NCBI GenBank assembly: GCA_050013875.1
Contig: JBEKEK010000017.1
Coordinates: 53,802-117,801 of the forward strand
Direction: 5' to 3'
Length of the DNA: 64,000 nt
Origin: Trebonia sp050013875
GTDB taxonomy: Bacteria > Actinomycetota > Actinomycetes > Streptosporangiales > Streptosporangiaceae
The translations under genes and the position numbers were made by a program. Below the pieces are notes generated by a model that did not search any database, was not told the DNA's origin, and saw only the letters and a list, made by a program, of their open reading frames with translations. This document shows positions 36,886 through 45,773 of the stretch, in pieces (the stretch's first letter is position 1; each line of letters begins with the position of its first letter).

Positions 36886-38130
36886 GTGAGGCTGCTGACG
36901 ATTAACCGCCGGGTGCGGCTGACGATTAACCGCCGTGCGCGGCCGGCCGTGGTCGGAGGCGGGCTGGTCGCCGTGTGCGCGGCCGTCGCGGCCACCGTCG
37001 CCGCCCTGTCCGGCGGCCCGGCGCCGTCAGCCGGGGCGCTGACCGGCCAGCCGCGGGCCACCGCCATTGCCTCCGCCAGCGCCAGCGCGACCGCCAGGCC
37101 CGCCGACACCGCGGGCGCCAGCGGCGAGGGCACCCTCGGTGCCGAGTCGCACGCCACCCTCACCGGGGCCACCACGCCCCGGCTGATCGTGCCAGACGTC
37201 ATCGCCTCGGTGCCGGGCGGCGTGACCGCGGCCGACCTGCGGCGGCTGCGCGCGCTGCCCGGCGTCCGGTCGGTGCTGGCCATCGACGGCGCGAAAATCA
37301 CGATCAACGGCGTGCAGCTCACCGTGCTGGCGGCCGGCGCGGCGGCGCTGCGCCCGTGGCTGCCGCCGGCCACGGCGGGCGATCCCCGGGTCTGGTCCGA
37401 ATTCGCGGCGGGCGACCTGGTCACCACCGTATCCGCCGGCCGGACGGCGGGGCTGGTCAGCGGCAGCCGGTACCCGGTGACGGCGGCCGGCGGCACCCGG
37501 CTCACCGCCGGCGCGCAGGCGCTGCTCGGGATCGCCGGGGTGGACGGCATCGTGGACCGCGCCCGGGGCCGCCAGCTCGGCCTCGCCCGCAACATCGCGG
37601 TGCTGGTCAACGCCCCCGCGACCAGCCCGCTCACGTTGGTCTCGCAGGTGTCAGGCGCCCTCGGCGGCAACGCGACGGTCATCCGTCTGGTCCCCGCCGA
37701 CGTCAGCACCAGCCTCCCGGTCGATGCCACCCCGGCCTCCGGACGCCCCAACAGCTACATCCAGCTGTTTAAGGACTCGGCCGCCCGGTACTGCCCGGGG
37801 CTGTCCTGGACGGTGCTCGCCGCGATCGGCCAGATCGAGTCCGCCGACGGCCGGAACATGGGCCCGTCCACCGCCGGGGCGCTCGGCCCGATGCAGTTCC
37901 TGCCGTCGACCTGGCGGCTCTGGGGCATTAACGGGTTCGGCGAGACCGGCCAGCCGAACATCATGAACCCCTACGACGCGGTGCCCTCGGCCGCCCGCCT
38001 GCTCTGCGCCGACGGCGCCGCCAGCGGCGGGCAGGGCCTGCGCGGCGCCATCTTCGACTACAACCACGCCACCTGGTACGTCAATGAGGTCCTGACGCTG
38101 GCGGGCGAGTACGCCGGCGAGTTCAGCTAG
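36886..38130 (+). CDS. Exported lytic-transglycosylase-domain protein
   Basis: 414 residues. The N-terminus carries a 24-bp in-frame duplication (LTINRR twice; 36895-36918 and 36919-36942) before a signal-anchor helix (VVGGGLVAVCAAVAATVAAL). An Ala/Ser/Thr-rich stretch and a roughly 180-residue domain of unknown type follow (IVPDVIASVPGGVTAADLRR). The C-terminal 130 residues are an SLT-like domain: WTVLAAIGQIESADGRNMG with the catalytic Glu, GALGPMQFLPSTW, and AIFDYNHATWYVNEV. It likely cleaves glycan strands at the cell surface. Stops converge and overlap by 8 bp with the MFS gene. Confidence 0.85.
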   Translation: MRLLTINRRVRLTINRRARPAVVGGGLVAVCAAVAATVAALSGGPAPSAGALTGQPRATAIASASASATARPADTAGASGEGTLGAESHATLTGATTPRLIVPDVIASVPGGVTAADLRRLRALPGVRSVLAIDGAKITINGVQLTVLAAGAAALRPWLPPATAGDPRVWSEFAAGDLVTTVSAGRTAGLVSGSRYPVTAAGGTRLTAGAQALLGIAGVDGIVDRARGRQLGLARNIAVLVNAPATSPLTLVSQVSGALGGNATVIRLVPADVSTSLPVDATPASGRPNSYIQLFKDSAARYCPGLSWTVLAAIGQIESADGRNMGPSTAGALGPMQFLPSTWRLWGINGFGETGQPNIMNPYDAVPSAARLLCADGAASGGQGLRGAIFDYNHATWYVNEVLTLAGEYAGEFS

Positions 38131-39466
38131 CCCGGGCCGCCGCGCGGGCGACCCGGCGCAGGCCGGCCAGGTAGATCAGGACCGCGGTGACCCCGCAGGA
38201 CGCCGCGAACCCGTAGCCCCAGCGCGGTCCGAGCGCGTCGAGGATGAATCCCACCGCGGTCGCGCCGAGCGCCACGCCGACCGAGATGCCGGTGCCCAGC
38301 CAGGACATCGCCTCAGTGGCCCGCCCCGGCAGTGCGGTCGACTCGAGCAGGCTGTACCCGGCGATCAGGGTCGGCGCGATGGTCAGTCCGCACAGGTAGA
38401 TCACCAGCGTCAGCACCAGCAGGTTCGGCATTGCCCAGAATGTGCAGACGCCGGTCACGGTCATCGAGAGGGTGATCGCGAACCGCCGCCAGGCGGGCGC
38501 CCGCCAGTTCCGCGACCCGTAACAGAGCCCGCCGGTCGCGCTGCCGAGCGCGTAGCAGCCGAGCACCACCCCGGCCAGCGGCTTGTGGCCGGACCGGGCG
38601 GCGAAGTCCACCGTGGACAGGTCGATCGACACGAACATCGAGCCGATGAACAAGTAGGCGGGCACCAGCACGAAAAGGCCGGGCGCGGCCAGCGAGAACC
38701 CGGAGCGGGCCCGCGCGGCCACCGTCCGTCCGGCTGGTGCGGTTGGTTCGTTTCGTTCCGCTTGTTGACCTTGCCTTTTCGTCTTCACCGTGACCCGCGG
38801 CTCGGTGGAACGCTGGGAGGCGAACCAGAGCGTCCCCGCCAGGCAGCAGATCGCGGCGCAGGTCACCCCGGCCGCCGGGGCGACCTGGGTGGCCAGCAGG
38901 GTGACCGCGGCCGGCCCGATCACGAAGCAGATCTCGTCGGCGATCGACTCGACCGAGAACGCGGTGTGCAGCCGGGGCGACCCGGCCAGCAGCGCCGACC
39001 AGCGGGCGCGGGCCATCGGCCCGAGCTGCGGCATCGTCGCGCCGCCGGGCACGCCCGCGGCGAACAGGGTCCAGTCGGGGCCGTGCAGCTGCACGGCGGC
39101 GACCAGCCCGGCGACCGAGAGCGCGAAGACCACGCAGATCGGCACCAGCACCCGGTGCTGGCCGAGCCGGTCGGTCAGCCGGCCGAACTGCGGCGCGCAG
39201 GCGGCGTTGCCGAGCGCGGCGGCGGCCGACACGGTGCCCGCCAGCGCATAGCGGCCGGTCCCGGCGGAGATGAGCAGCACTAGCCCGAGTCCGTACATGG
39301 ACATCGGCAGCCGGCCGATGATGCCCGCGACGGAGAACCGCCAGGCGCGCGGGATCGCGAAGATCTCCCGGTACGGCGCGAGGAAACCGCGGCCGCCGGG
39401 CACGCCCGGCCGGGCGGTGACCGCGGCGGCCGGCTGAGGTCCGCTGGCCTCGTCAACACTCGTCAT
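38123..39466 (-). CDS. MFS transporter
   Basis: 447 residues, twelve predicted membrane segments with a charged central loop (VTVKTKRQGQQAERNEP). APQFGRLTDRLGQHRV is the loop 2-3 MFS motif. The ORF runs upstream to 40414, but only as a shadow of hemH; ATG 39466 (MTSVDEASG) is taken as the start. Probably a drug or metabolite exporter. Divergent from ferrochelatase across 117 bp. Confidence 0.87.
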   Translation of the reverse strand: MTSVDEASGPQPAAAVTARPGVPGGRGFLAPYREIFAIPRAWRFSVAGIIGRLPMSMYGLGLVLLISAGTGRYALAGTVSAAAALGNAACAPQFGRLTDRLGQHRVLVPICVVFALSVAGLVAAVQLHGPDWTLFAAGVPGGATMPQLGPMARARWSALLAGSPRLHTAFSVESIADEICFVIGPAAVTLLATQVAPAAGVTCAAICCLAGTLWFASQRSTEPRVTVKTKRQGQQAERNEPTAPAGRTVAARARSGFSLAAPGLFVLVPAYLFIGSMFVSIDLSTVDFAARSGHKPLAGVVLGCYALGSATGGLCYGSRNWRAPAWRRFAITLSMTVTGVCTFWAMPNLLVLTLVIYLCGLTIAPTLIAGYSLLESTALPGRATEAMSWLGTGISVGVALGATAVGFILDALGPRWGYGFAASCGVTAVLIYLAGLRRVARAAARAS

Positions 39467-39583
39467 CGCGTGCCAGACCTCACAAAATCCATAGATACCA
39501 GTCGAAGGCAACAGGTTTTCCTGCGCGGCTGTTCCCGGCGGCCGGGTGCCGGCCAGCGCGGCGCTGCTGGTTGGATGGTGACC

Positions 39584-40708
39584 ATGCCGGCTTACGACGC
39601 GTTCCTGCTGCTGTCCTTCGGCGGCCCCGATGGGCCCGACGACGTGCTGCCGTTCCTGGAGAACGTCACCCGCGGCCGGGGAATCCCGGCGGAGCGGCTG
39701 GCCGAGGTCGCCGGGCACTATTACGCACTCGGCGGGGCCAGCCCGATCAACGCCCAGTGCCGCGAGATGCTCGCCAACATCCGCGCGGCAGGTCTTGACC
39801 TGCCAATGTACTGGGGGAACAGGAACTGGCAGCCGTTCCTGGCCGATACCCTCCGGGAGATGGCCGACGCGGGGGTGGAGCGCGCGATCACGTTCGTCAC
39901 CTCCGCCTACAGCTCGTACTCGGCCTGCAGGCAGTATTACGACGACATCGACCAGGCGGTCGCCGCTGTCGGCCCGCGCGCGCCGCGGATCGACAAGATC
40001 CGCCCGTACTACAACCACCCGGGGTTCATCGAGCCGTTCGCGGACGGCGTCGCCGATGCGCTGGCGACGCTGCCGGACGGGGTGCGGGGCGCCACCCGGC
40101 TGGTCTGCACCGCGCACAGCGTCCCCGACGCGATGGCCGCCGCCAGCGGCAGCCAGACGGCGGGAACGGCCGCTCCCGGCGCTGTCGGCGGCCGCTACGC
40201 CGCGGAGCTTGGTGAGGCCGCCCGGCTGATCGCCGAACGGGCCGGCTCCCTCCCGTTCGACTTGGTCTACCAGAGCCGAAGCGGCCCCCCGAGCGTGCCC
40301 TGGCTGGCGCCGGACGTGAACGACTATCTCCGGTCGCTGGCGGCCGGCGGTGACGCGGCCGCGGTCGTGCTGGCACCGGTCGGGTTCGTCAGCGACCACG
40401 TGGAGGTCGTGCACGACCTGGACGTGGAGGCGGCGGAAACGGCGGCCTCGCTCGGCCTGGCCTTCGCCAGGGCCAAGGCCCCGGGGTCAACCCCCCGGTT
40501 CGCCCAGATGGTCTGCGAGCTGGTGGCCGAGCGGACGGCCGGCGCCCCCGCGCGGGCCCTCGGCGCCTTCGGCCTCGGCGCCTTCGCGGGCGGCGCGGAC
40601 GGCTGCCCGGCGGACTGCTGCCGGTACTCGCCCCGGCGGCCGGCCAGCGCGGCGGCGCCCGGCCAGACCGCACGGCCGGGCGCGGGCGCGACGCGGTCCG
40701 CCCGATGA
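39584..40708 (+). CDS. hemH: Ferrochelatase (coproporphyrin/protoporphyrin type)
   Basis: 374 residues. AYDAFLLLSFGGPDGPDDVL opens the fold; GGASPINAQCREML follows; the metal-inserting His is in CTAHSVPDAMA; and YQSRSGPPSVPWLAPDVNDY is the family signature. Actinobacteria mostly use the coproporphyrin route. The C-terminal CPADCC cysteines are those that hold a [2Fe-2S] cluster in other actinobacterial ferrochelatases. ATG 39584 is chosen; ATG 39575 and an upstream frame from 39470 are unlikely. Overlaps the next gene by ATGA. Confidence 0.93.
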   Translation: MPAYDAFLLLSFGGPDGPDDVLPFLENVTRGRGIPAERLAEVAGHYYALGGASPINAQCREMLANIRAAGLDLPMYWGNRNWQPFLADTLREMADAGVERAITFVTSAYSSYSACRQYYDDIDQAVAAVGPRAPRIDKIRPYYNHPGFIEPFADGVADALATLPDGVRGATRLVCTAHSVPDAMAAASGSQTAGTAAPGAVGGRYAAELGEAARLIAERAGSLPFDLVYQSRSGPPSVPWLAPDVNDYLRSLAAGGDAAAVVLAPVGFVSDHVEVVHDLDVEAAETAASLGLAFARAKAPGSTPRFAQMVCELVAERTAGAPARALGAFGLGAFAGGADGCPADCCRYSPRRPASAAAPGQTARPGAGATRSAR

Positions 40709-41775
40709 GCGCGGCCAGCCCGGTGACGCCCGATTCCCCGGGCGACCTGCTCGCGATCGCGGTCGCGGCGGCGCTTGAGGCAGGCGATCTGCTTGCCTCC
40801 CAGGAGGGCCGGGTCGCCGTCGCGGCGACCAAGTCAAGCCCGACCGACGTGGTCACCGAGATGGACGGCCGGGCCGAGGAGCTGATCAGGGCGCGCATCC
40901 TGGCCGCCCGGCCGAACGACGCGATCCTGGGGGAGGAAGGCGGGCAGGTCGAGGGTGCGGCGGACGCGCCTGTCCGCTGGGTGGTCGACCCGCTCGACGG
41001 CACCGTCAACTACCTGTACGGGCTGCACGACTGGGCGGTCTCCATCGCCGCCGAGGTCGGATGGGAGGCGGACGGGGAGGCTGGCCGGGAGGAGGGCGTT
41101 GGCAGAAAAAGAGCCGGGGAGGCTGGCAGAAAGATCGTGGCCGGCGCGGTGTACGTGCCGATGCGCGGCGAGCTGTTCACCGCCATCCGCGGCGAGGGCG
41201 CCTGGCTGGAGTCTTCGCACGGGGCCGGCGTGCCCGCGCGGGCCGACAGCGATTCGCTCGAGCGCGCCGATGGTGATTCGCTCGAGCGCGCCGATGGTGA
41301 TTCGCTTGCGTCCCTCGTCACGTCCGGGGCGCCCGCCGGAGGGCAGGATCAAAAGAGCGAATCCGGCCTTACCGAAGAATCAATATTTGGCAGGGTCCGG
41401 CTGCGCTGCGGGCCCGGGGTGCCGCTCAGCCAGGCGCTCGTCGCGACCGGGTTCGGTTACACCGCCGAGCGGCGGAAGGTGCAGGGCGAGGTCGTGGCCG
41501 CGCTGCTGCCGCTGATCCGTGACATCAGGCGGAACGGCGCGGCCTCGGTCGATCTGTGCGCCGTCGCCGCCAACCGGGTGGACGCCTACTACGAGCGGGG
41601 CCTGAACTACTGGGACTACGCGGCCGGGGCGCTGGTCGCGGCCGAGGCCGGGGCGGCCGTCGGTGACACCCGCGGCGGGCCGCCATCGACCTCGATGACC
41701 GTGGTCGCCGGCCCCGCCCTGTTCGGCCCGCTCCGCGACGCGCTGGCGGCGCTCGACGCGGAGCGCGATGACTGA
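40705..41775 (+). CDS. Inositol-monophosphatase-family phosphatase with inserted repeats
   Basis: 356 residues, longer than the usual 260-290. The metal-binding motifs are ILGEEGG, WVVDPLDGTVNY and NYWDYAAGALVAAEAG. Two insertions explain the extra length. One is a Glu/Gly/Arg-rich loop (about residues 119-138). The other (about 175-230) is built on a 24-bp tandem repeat at 41251-41298 (DSLERADG units). It could act on inositol phosphate, histidinol phosphate or related sugars. Translationally coupled to hemH. Confidence 0.87.
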   Translation: MSAASPVTPDSPGDLLAIAVAAALEAGDLLASQEGRVAVAATKSSPTDVVTEMDGRAEELIRARILAARPNDAILGEEGGQVEGAADAPVRWVVDPLDGTVNYLYGLHDWAVSIAAEVGWEADGEAGREEGVGRKRAGEAGRKIVAGAVYVPMRGELFTAIRGEGAWLESSHGAGVPARADSDSLERADGDSLERADGDSLASLVTSGAPAGGQDQKSESGLTEESIFGRVRLRCGPGVPLSQALVATGFGYTAERRKVQGEVVAALLPLIRDIRRNGAASVDLCAVAANRVDAYYERGLNYWDYAAGALVAAEAGAAVGDTRGGPPSTSMTVVAGPALFGPLRDALAALDAERDD

Positions 41776-42008
41776 CGCGAGGCCCGAGACCGCTCGCGCG
41801 GAAATCGGCGGGGCCAGGCGGAATAGATATGGGGTATCCGAGGTTTACCTGCGGCCGGAAACGGTCTCGGCGAGACACCGAAGCACCGATTCGCGCCTTG
41901 CGTGCGAAGCGGCCGCGAACGTGGCAGAATTCCCCGCCGGAATCGGGCACAACCGAGGCCTCCGGAGCGTTACACCCGCGCAGCGATAGCGCATCACCTA
42001 GGAGGGGG

Positions 42009-42032
42009 ATGGGTCACCACAATGGCTACTGA
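42009..42032 (+). other. Possible 7-residue leader ORF overlapping the DUF4193 start
   Basis: ATG at 42009 directly follows GGAGGGGG and reads MGHHNGY then TGA at 42030-42032, overlapping the DUF4193 ATG (42022) in another frame. The strong ribosome site is badly spaced for DUF4193 itself (13 bases), which makes a coupled leader plausible. Confidence 0.3.
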
Positions 42033-42321
42033 CTACGACAGCCCGCGCAAGACCGACGACGACCTGAGCGAGGACAGCCTGCAGGAACTGCAGGCCCGCA
42101 GGATGGATAAGTCGTCTTCGACAATCGACCTTGACCCGGATGACGTCGCGGAGGGTCTTGAACTTCCCGGCGCCGACCTGTCCAACGAGGAGCTCTCGGT
42201 CCGGGTCATACCGAGGCAGGCGGACGAGTTCACCTGCACCAGCTGCTTCCTTGTGCACCACCGGAGCCAGCTGGCCGAGGACAGGAACGGCCAGTTGATC
42301 TGTCGCGAGTGCGCTGCCTGA
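42022..42321 (+). CDS. DUF4193 family protein
   Basis: 99 residues. MATDYDSPRKTDDDLSEDSL is the family N-terminus, and the C-terminus has a zinc-ribbon-like pair of Cys-X2-Cys motifs (CTSCF ... CRECAA). DUF4193 proteins are universal in actinobacteria, DksA-like in shape, and of unknown function. The ATG at 42022 gives the conserved start. A bidirectional hairpin follows. Confidence 0.92.
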   Translation: MATDYDSPRKTDDDLSEDSLQELQARRMDKSSSTIDLDPDDVAEGLELPGADLSNEELSVRVIPRQADEFTCTSCFLVHHRSQLAEDRNGQLICRECAA

Positions 42322-42329
42322 CCGCCGGT

Positions 42330-42370
42330 ACCCGCGGGCGAGCTGCCCGCGGGTCCGGACCGGTAGGGTT
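42330..42370. terminator. Bidirectional terminator between DUF4193 and DUF4235 genes
   Basis: Perfect 10-bp stem ACCCGCGGGC / GCCCGCGGGT (42330-42339, 42345-42354) with a five-base loop GAGCT, extended by CCGG/CCGG after one mismatch. A TTTT tract lies at about 42369-42372. Confidence 0.75.
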
Positions 42371-42652
42371 TTAGCTCTCTTCGGCGGCGGATTCCGGCTC
42401 CGGCTTGCGCATTGTCGCGCGCACGATGCCGAAGCGCACCGTCTCAAGCACCAGAGCGGTGGCGACGCCCCACGCCAGCGCCTCCGGCAGCGTCACCTTC
42501 GGGTCTGTCAGGTCCGTCGGCGGGTTCTTGCCGGTGAACTTGGTCCATGCGGCCGCCAGCACCTTGCGCAGCACCATCAGCCCCCCGGTGGTCGCCAAGG
42601 TGGTAACCAGCCGCGTGCTCGAGCCGCCTGAGCCCTCGCTTTTCTTACTCAT
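42371..42652 (-). CDS. DUF4235 family membrane protein
   Basis: 93 residues with two hydrophobic helices. VTTLATTGGLMVLRKVLAAA and PKVTLPEALAWGVATALVLE match the DUF4235 pattern common in actinobacteria. Function unknown. GAGGAGG precedes ATG 42652. Probably cotranscribed with the DUF3093 gene upstream (35-bp gap). Confidence 0.88.
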   Translation of the reverse strand: MSKKSEGSGGSSTRLVTTLATTGGLMVLRKVLAAAWTKFTGKNPPTDLTDPKVTLPEALAWGVATALVLETVRFGIVRATMRKPEPESAAEES

Positions 42653-42687
42653 CCATTACCTCCTCGCCCCCTTGCGTAATTGCGCAA

Positions 42688-43176
42688 TCATCCCACGGAT
42701 TGCCGGTCGTCAGCGCCCTGGCCGCCCTCGGCGGCCGGCACGTGTCCGATCGCGGCGGTAAGCCGGTCCGGGTGCCTGGTCGATACCAGCCAGTAAGGGA
42801 CACCTTCGGTCTGGTCGGCCAGGCCGATGTAGACGGCCCGCTTGACGTAGGGCCGGAGGAACTGATGGGCCGCCGGGTCGGCGCGCGCCCCGCGCAGCAG
42901 CGCCGTCTGCTTCTCATCGAGCGCGATGACCTCGCTGGCCTCGCCGAGCGGGAGCGTGTCCCGGCCCGCGCGCAGCACGCCGGCCGTGACCTCGACCGTC
43001 GCCGAGCCCCAGTTAAGCAGGAAGAGCGCGGCGATGAGGGTGAGCACCGCCAGCGTTACCGGCGGGACGATCCCGCCCGCCACGAACCATGCCTCGGAGC
43101 CAAGGAACGCGATCGAGGGGACGGCAAGCAGCCAGTAGCTCACCGGCACGAGCAGCCGCTCGCGGTACGAACCCAT
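42688..43176 (-). CDS. DUF3093 family membrane protein
   Basis: 162 residues with two N-terminal membrane helices (LLVPVSYWLLAVPSIAFLG; VPPVTLAVLTLIAALFLLNW) and a PH-like soluble domain ending YWLVSTRHPDRLTAAI. DUF3093 is an actinobacterial family of unknown function. GGAGG lies seven bases before ATG 43176. Confidence 0.9.
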   Translation of the reverse strand: MGSYRERLLVPVSYWLLAVPSIAFLGSEAWFVAGGIVPPVTLAVLTLIAALFLLNWGSATVEVTAGVLRAGRDTLPLGEASEVIALDEKQTALLRGARADPAAHQFLRPYVKRAVYIGLADQTEGVPYWLVSTRHPDRLTAAIGHVPAAEGGQGADDRQSVG

Positions 43177-43270
43177 GTCCCAGCCTCCGCAGCATCACGA
43201 TTTCCGCAAGCCCCGCCCGGCTCGGCCGGGCTTAGCGCGCACACTCCACGGTAGTTGGTTAGATGGACTC

Positions 43271-44455
43271 ATGATGGGGTGGGCAGCCAAGCGGGCCGCG
43301 AGACGCGTTTCCGCCTTGGCGCCGGGCAGGCCGGAGGCGAACGACGCGCCGCCGCCAAACGCGCCGCCGCCGCCTGCCCCGCCCGCCGCCGACGTCCCCG
43401 GCTGGCTGCGGGTCGGGGCCGCCTGGTCCTGGCGGCTGGTGCTGCTCGCCGCGCTGCTCTACGTGGCCGGCCGAGTCGCCTCGCTGCTGTACCTGGTCAT
43501 CGTCCCCTGCGCGGCCGCGCTGCTGCTCACCGCGCTGCTCCAGCCGCTGGCGGCCCGGCTCAGGCGGCACGGCTTCGGCCCGCTGGCCGCGACTTGGTGC
43601 ACCCTGCTGCTGGCCTTCATCCTGATCGGCGGGGCGGCCTGGCTGGTGACCACCCGGGTCGAGGCTGAGTACCCGGCCCTGGTCAGCCAGGTAAAGCACA
43701 CCACCACCGAGATCCAGTCCTGGCTGGCCGGGCGGCCGTTCCACATCAAGACGGGCAACCTGGCCAAGCTCTCCGACAACTTGGTGAACTACCTGAGGAA
43801 ACACCAGTCGGTGCTCGAGGGCACCGTGCTGACCGGCGGCCGGATTCTGGTCGAGGTGCTGGCCGGCCTGGTGCTCTGCTTCTTCATCTCGTTCTTCCTG
43901 ATCAAGGACGGCGACCGGATCTGGGCCTGGGGCACCAGCGGCCTGCCGGCCGAGCGCAGGCGGCGGGCGGGCCTGGCCGGGCAGGCCGCCTGGCAGTCCG
44001 TCGTCTACTACGTCAGGGGCACCATCGCGGTGGCGGCCATCCAGGCCACCGTGATGGGCGTCACCCTCGCCGTCATCAATGCGCCGCTGGTCGCACCGCT
44101 CGCGCTGATCATGTTCCTGGCCGCGTTCATCCCGCTGGCCGGCGTGCTGATCGCCGGCACCCTGGCCATCCTCATCGTGCTCGCGGCCAAGGGGCTGATC
44201 GCGGCGGTGATCGTGCTCGGCATCCTGGTCTTGATGAACCAGCTCGACGGTCACCTGCTCCAGCCGCAGGTCGTCGGGAAGATGGTGCGGCTGCACCCGC
44301 TCGCGGTCATCCTCGTGCTCGCGGTGGCGGGGCTGGTGGCGGGCATCGCCGGCGCGGTGGTCGCGGTTCCCATCACCGCCGCCATCACCAGCGGGGTCCG
44401 CGCCCTCCGTAACGACGAACGCGAACAGCCTTCCGGTGGCGTAATCTCAGGGTGA
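43271..44455 (+). CDS. AI-2E-family (TqsA/PerM-like) membrane protein
   Basis: About 394 residues. A Pro/Ala-rich cytoplasmic N-terminus (PPPNAPPPPAPPAADVPG) precedes eight membrane segments of the AI-2E transporter family; PLALIMFLAAFIPLAGVLIAG and LDGHLLQPQVVGKMVRLHPL are signatures. The name does not prove autoinducer transport; some members are ion antiporters. ATG 43271 is preferred to an upstream in-frame start. Followed by dut after 18 bp. Confidence 0.87.
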   Translation: MMGWAAKRAARRVSALAPGRPEANDAPPPNAPPPPAPPAADVPGWLRVGAAWSWRLVLLAALLYVAGRVASLLYLVIVPCAAALLLTALLQPLAARLRRHGFGPLAATWCTLLLAFILIGGAAWLVTTRVEAEYPALVSQVKHTTTEIQSWLAGRPFHIKTGNLAKLSDNLVNYLRKHQSVLEGTVLTGGRILVEVLAGLVLCFFISFFLIKDGDRIWAWGTSGLPAERRRRAGLAGQAAWQSVVYYVRGTIAVAAIQATVMGVTLAVINAPLVAPLALIMFLAAFIPLAGVLIAGTLAILIVLAAKGLIAAVIVLGILVLMNQLDGHLLQPQVVGKMVRLHPLAVILVLAVAGLVAGIAGAVVAVPITAAITSGVRALRNDEREQPSGGVISG

Positions 44456-44473
44456 GCGAAGGAGACACCGACG

Positions 44474-44983
44474 ATGACCCACGATGCGGCGGCGGCCGAC
44501 GGTGACGTCGACGTGCAGCTCATCCGGCTTGACCCGGACGTGCCGCTGCCCGCCTACGCGCTGCCGGGCGACGCCGGCGCGGACCTGTCCGCCGCCGAGG
44601 ACGTCGATCTCGCGCCGGGGGAGCGGGCGATCGTCCGCACCGGGATCGCGATCGCGCTGCCCGTCGGCTACGCCGCGTTCGTCCACCCGCGGTCAGGCCT
44701 GGCGGCGAGGCACGGTGTCACGCTTGTCAATGCTCCCGGCACCATCGACTCGGGGTACCGTGGCGAGATCAAGGTGATCCTGCTCAACACCGACTCGGCC
44801 CGGCCGGTCTCGCTGCGCCGCGGCGACCGCATCGCGCAGCTGGTGGTGCAGCGGGTAGAGCATGTGCGATTCCGTGAGGTGACGGCCCTGCCCGGGTCGG
44901 CCCGCGGTGAAGATGGCTTCGGCTCGACAGGCGGCCACCCGGACGGACGGATGAGTCCGGCCGGCGCGGCCGCCGGGGCATAA
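44474..44983 (+). CDS. dut: dUTP diphosphatase
   Basis: 169-residue trimeric dUTPase with all five motifs: GDAGADLSA, HPRSGLAARHGV, NAPGTIDSGYRGEI, RGDRIAQLVV and the C-terminal GEDGFGSTGGH. It hydrolyses dUTP to dUMP and diphosphate, preventing uracil incorporation and feeding thymidylate synthesis. GAAGGAG precedes the ATG. DUF3710 follows after 16 bp, the order I recall from other actinobacteria. Confidence 0.96.
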   Translation: MTHDAAAADGDVDVQLIRLDPDVPLPAYALPGDAGADLSAAEDVDLAPGERAIVRTGIAIALPVGYAAFVHPRSGLAARHGVTLVNAPGTIDSGYRGEIKVILLNTDSARPVSLRRGDRIAQLVVQRVEHVRFREVTALPGSARGEDGFGSTGGHPDGRMSPAGAAAGA

Positions 44984-44999
44984 CGGGAGGAGATGCGCA

Positions 45000-45773
45000 G
45001 TGTTCGGTCGGCGACGGAACGCCGGTGACGGCGACCTGGCGAGCCAGCAGGCGGATCTGGCGGTTGAGGCAAGCGAAACCGGTGGTGGCGGCGAGCCCGG
45101 CGCGATCCCGGCCGGCCTGACCGGTCCGTGGGACGTGGCCGAGCCGCACCCGGAGCTGCCCCGGGTTGATCTCGGCAGCCTGCAGGTGCCGGTGCTTGAG
45201 GGCACCGACATCCAGCTGGTCTTCGCCGAGCAGCACGGCGCCTGGGTGACGGTGCGCTACCAGCTCAGCGAGCTTCAGCTGCAGGCCTTCGCCGCCCCCA
45301 AGCGGGCCGGCATCTGGGACGAGGTCCGCGGCGAGATCGTCAGCGAGATCGCGGGAGCGGGCGGGCGGTTCGAGGAGCGCGAGGGCCCGTTCGGCACCGA
45401 GGTCGTGGCCCAGGTCCCGGCCGAGCCGAACCAGCCTGCCTCGGGGATGCGGCCCATCAGGTTCGTCGGCGTGGACGGCCCGCGCTGGTTCCTGCGCGGC
45501 CTGTTCGCCGGCGCCGCGGCCGGCGACCCCGCCGCCGCGGCCCCGCTTGAGGCGGTCTTCCGCGAGGTTGTCGTGGTCCGCGGCGAGCATCCGGTGCCGC
45601 CGCGCGATCTGCTTGAGCTGCGGCTCCCGGCCGAGGCCGCCGCCGCGCTCGAGGCGCAGGCCAAGGCCGAGCAGGAGCAGCAGGGGGAGCAGGGGGAGCA
45701 GGGGGAACAGAGCCGCTTCGCCACCCCGCTCAACCCGTTCCAGCGCGGCCCGGAGTTCACTGAGACTCGGTAG
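45000..45773 (+). CDS. DUF3710 family protein
   Basis: 257 residues: MFGRRRN start, then GPWDVAEPHPELPRVDLGSL and GMRPIRFVGVDGPRWFLRGL, which are the DUF3710 signatures. Found next to dut in actinobacteria; function unknown. The C-terminal tail has a 9-bp repeat (GEQGEQGEQ). GTG start with GGAGGAG seven bases upstream. Its end overlaps the converging membrane protein by 17 bp. Confidence 0.92.
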   Translation: MFGRRRNAGDGDLASQQADLAVEASETGGGGEPGAIPAGLTGPWDVAEPHPELPRVDLGSLQVPVLEGTDIQLVFAEQHGAWVTVRYQLSELQLQAFAAPKRAGIWDEVRGEIVSEIAGAGGRFEEREGPFGTEVVAQVPAEPNQPASGMRPIRFVGVDGPRWFLRGLFAGAAAGDPAAAAPLEAVFREVVVVRGEHPVPPRDLLELRLPAEAAAALEAQAKAEQEQQGEQGEQGEQSRFATPLNPFQRGPEFTETR

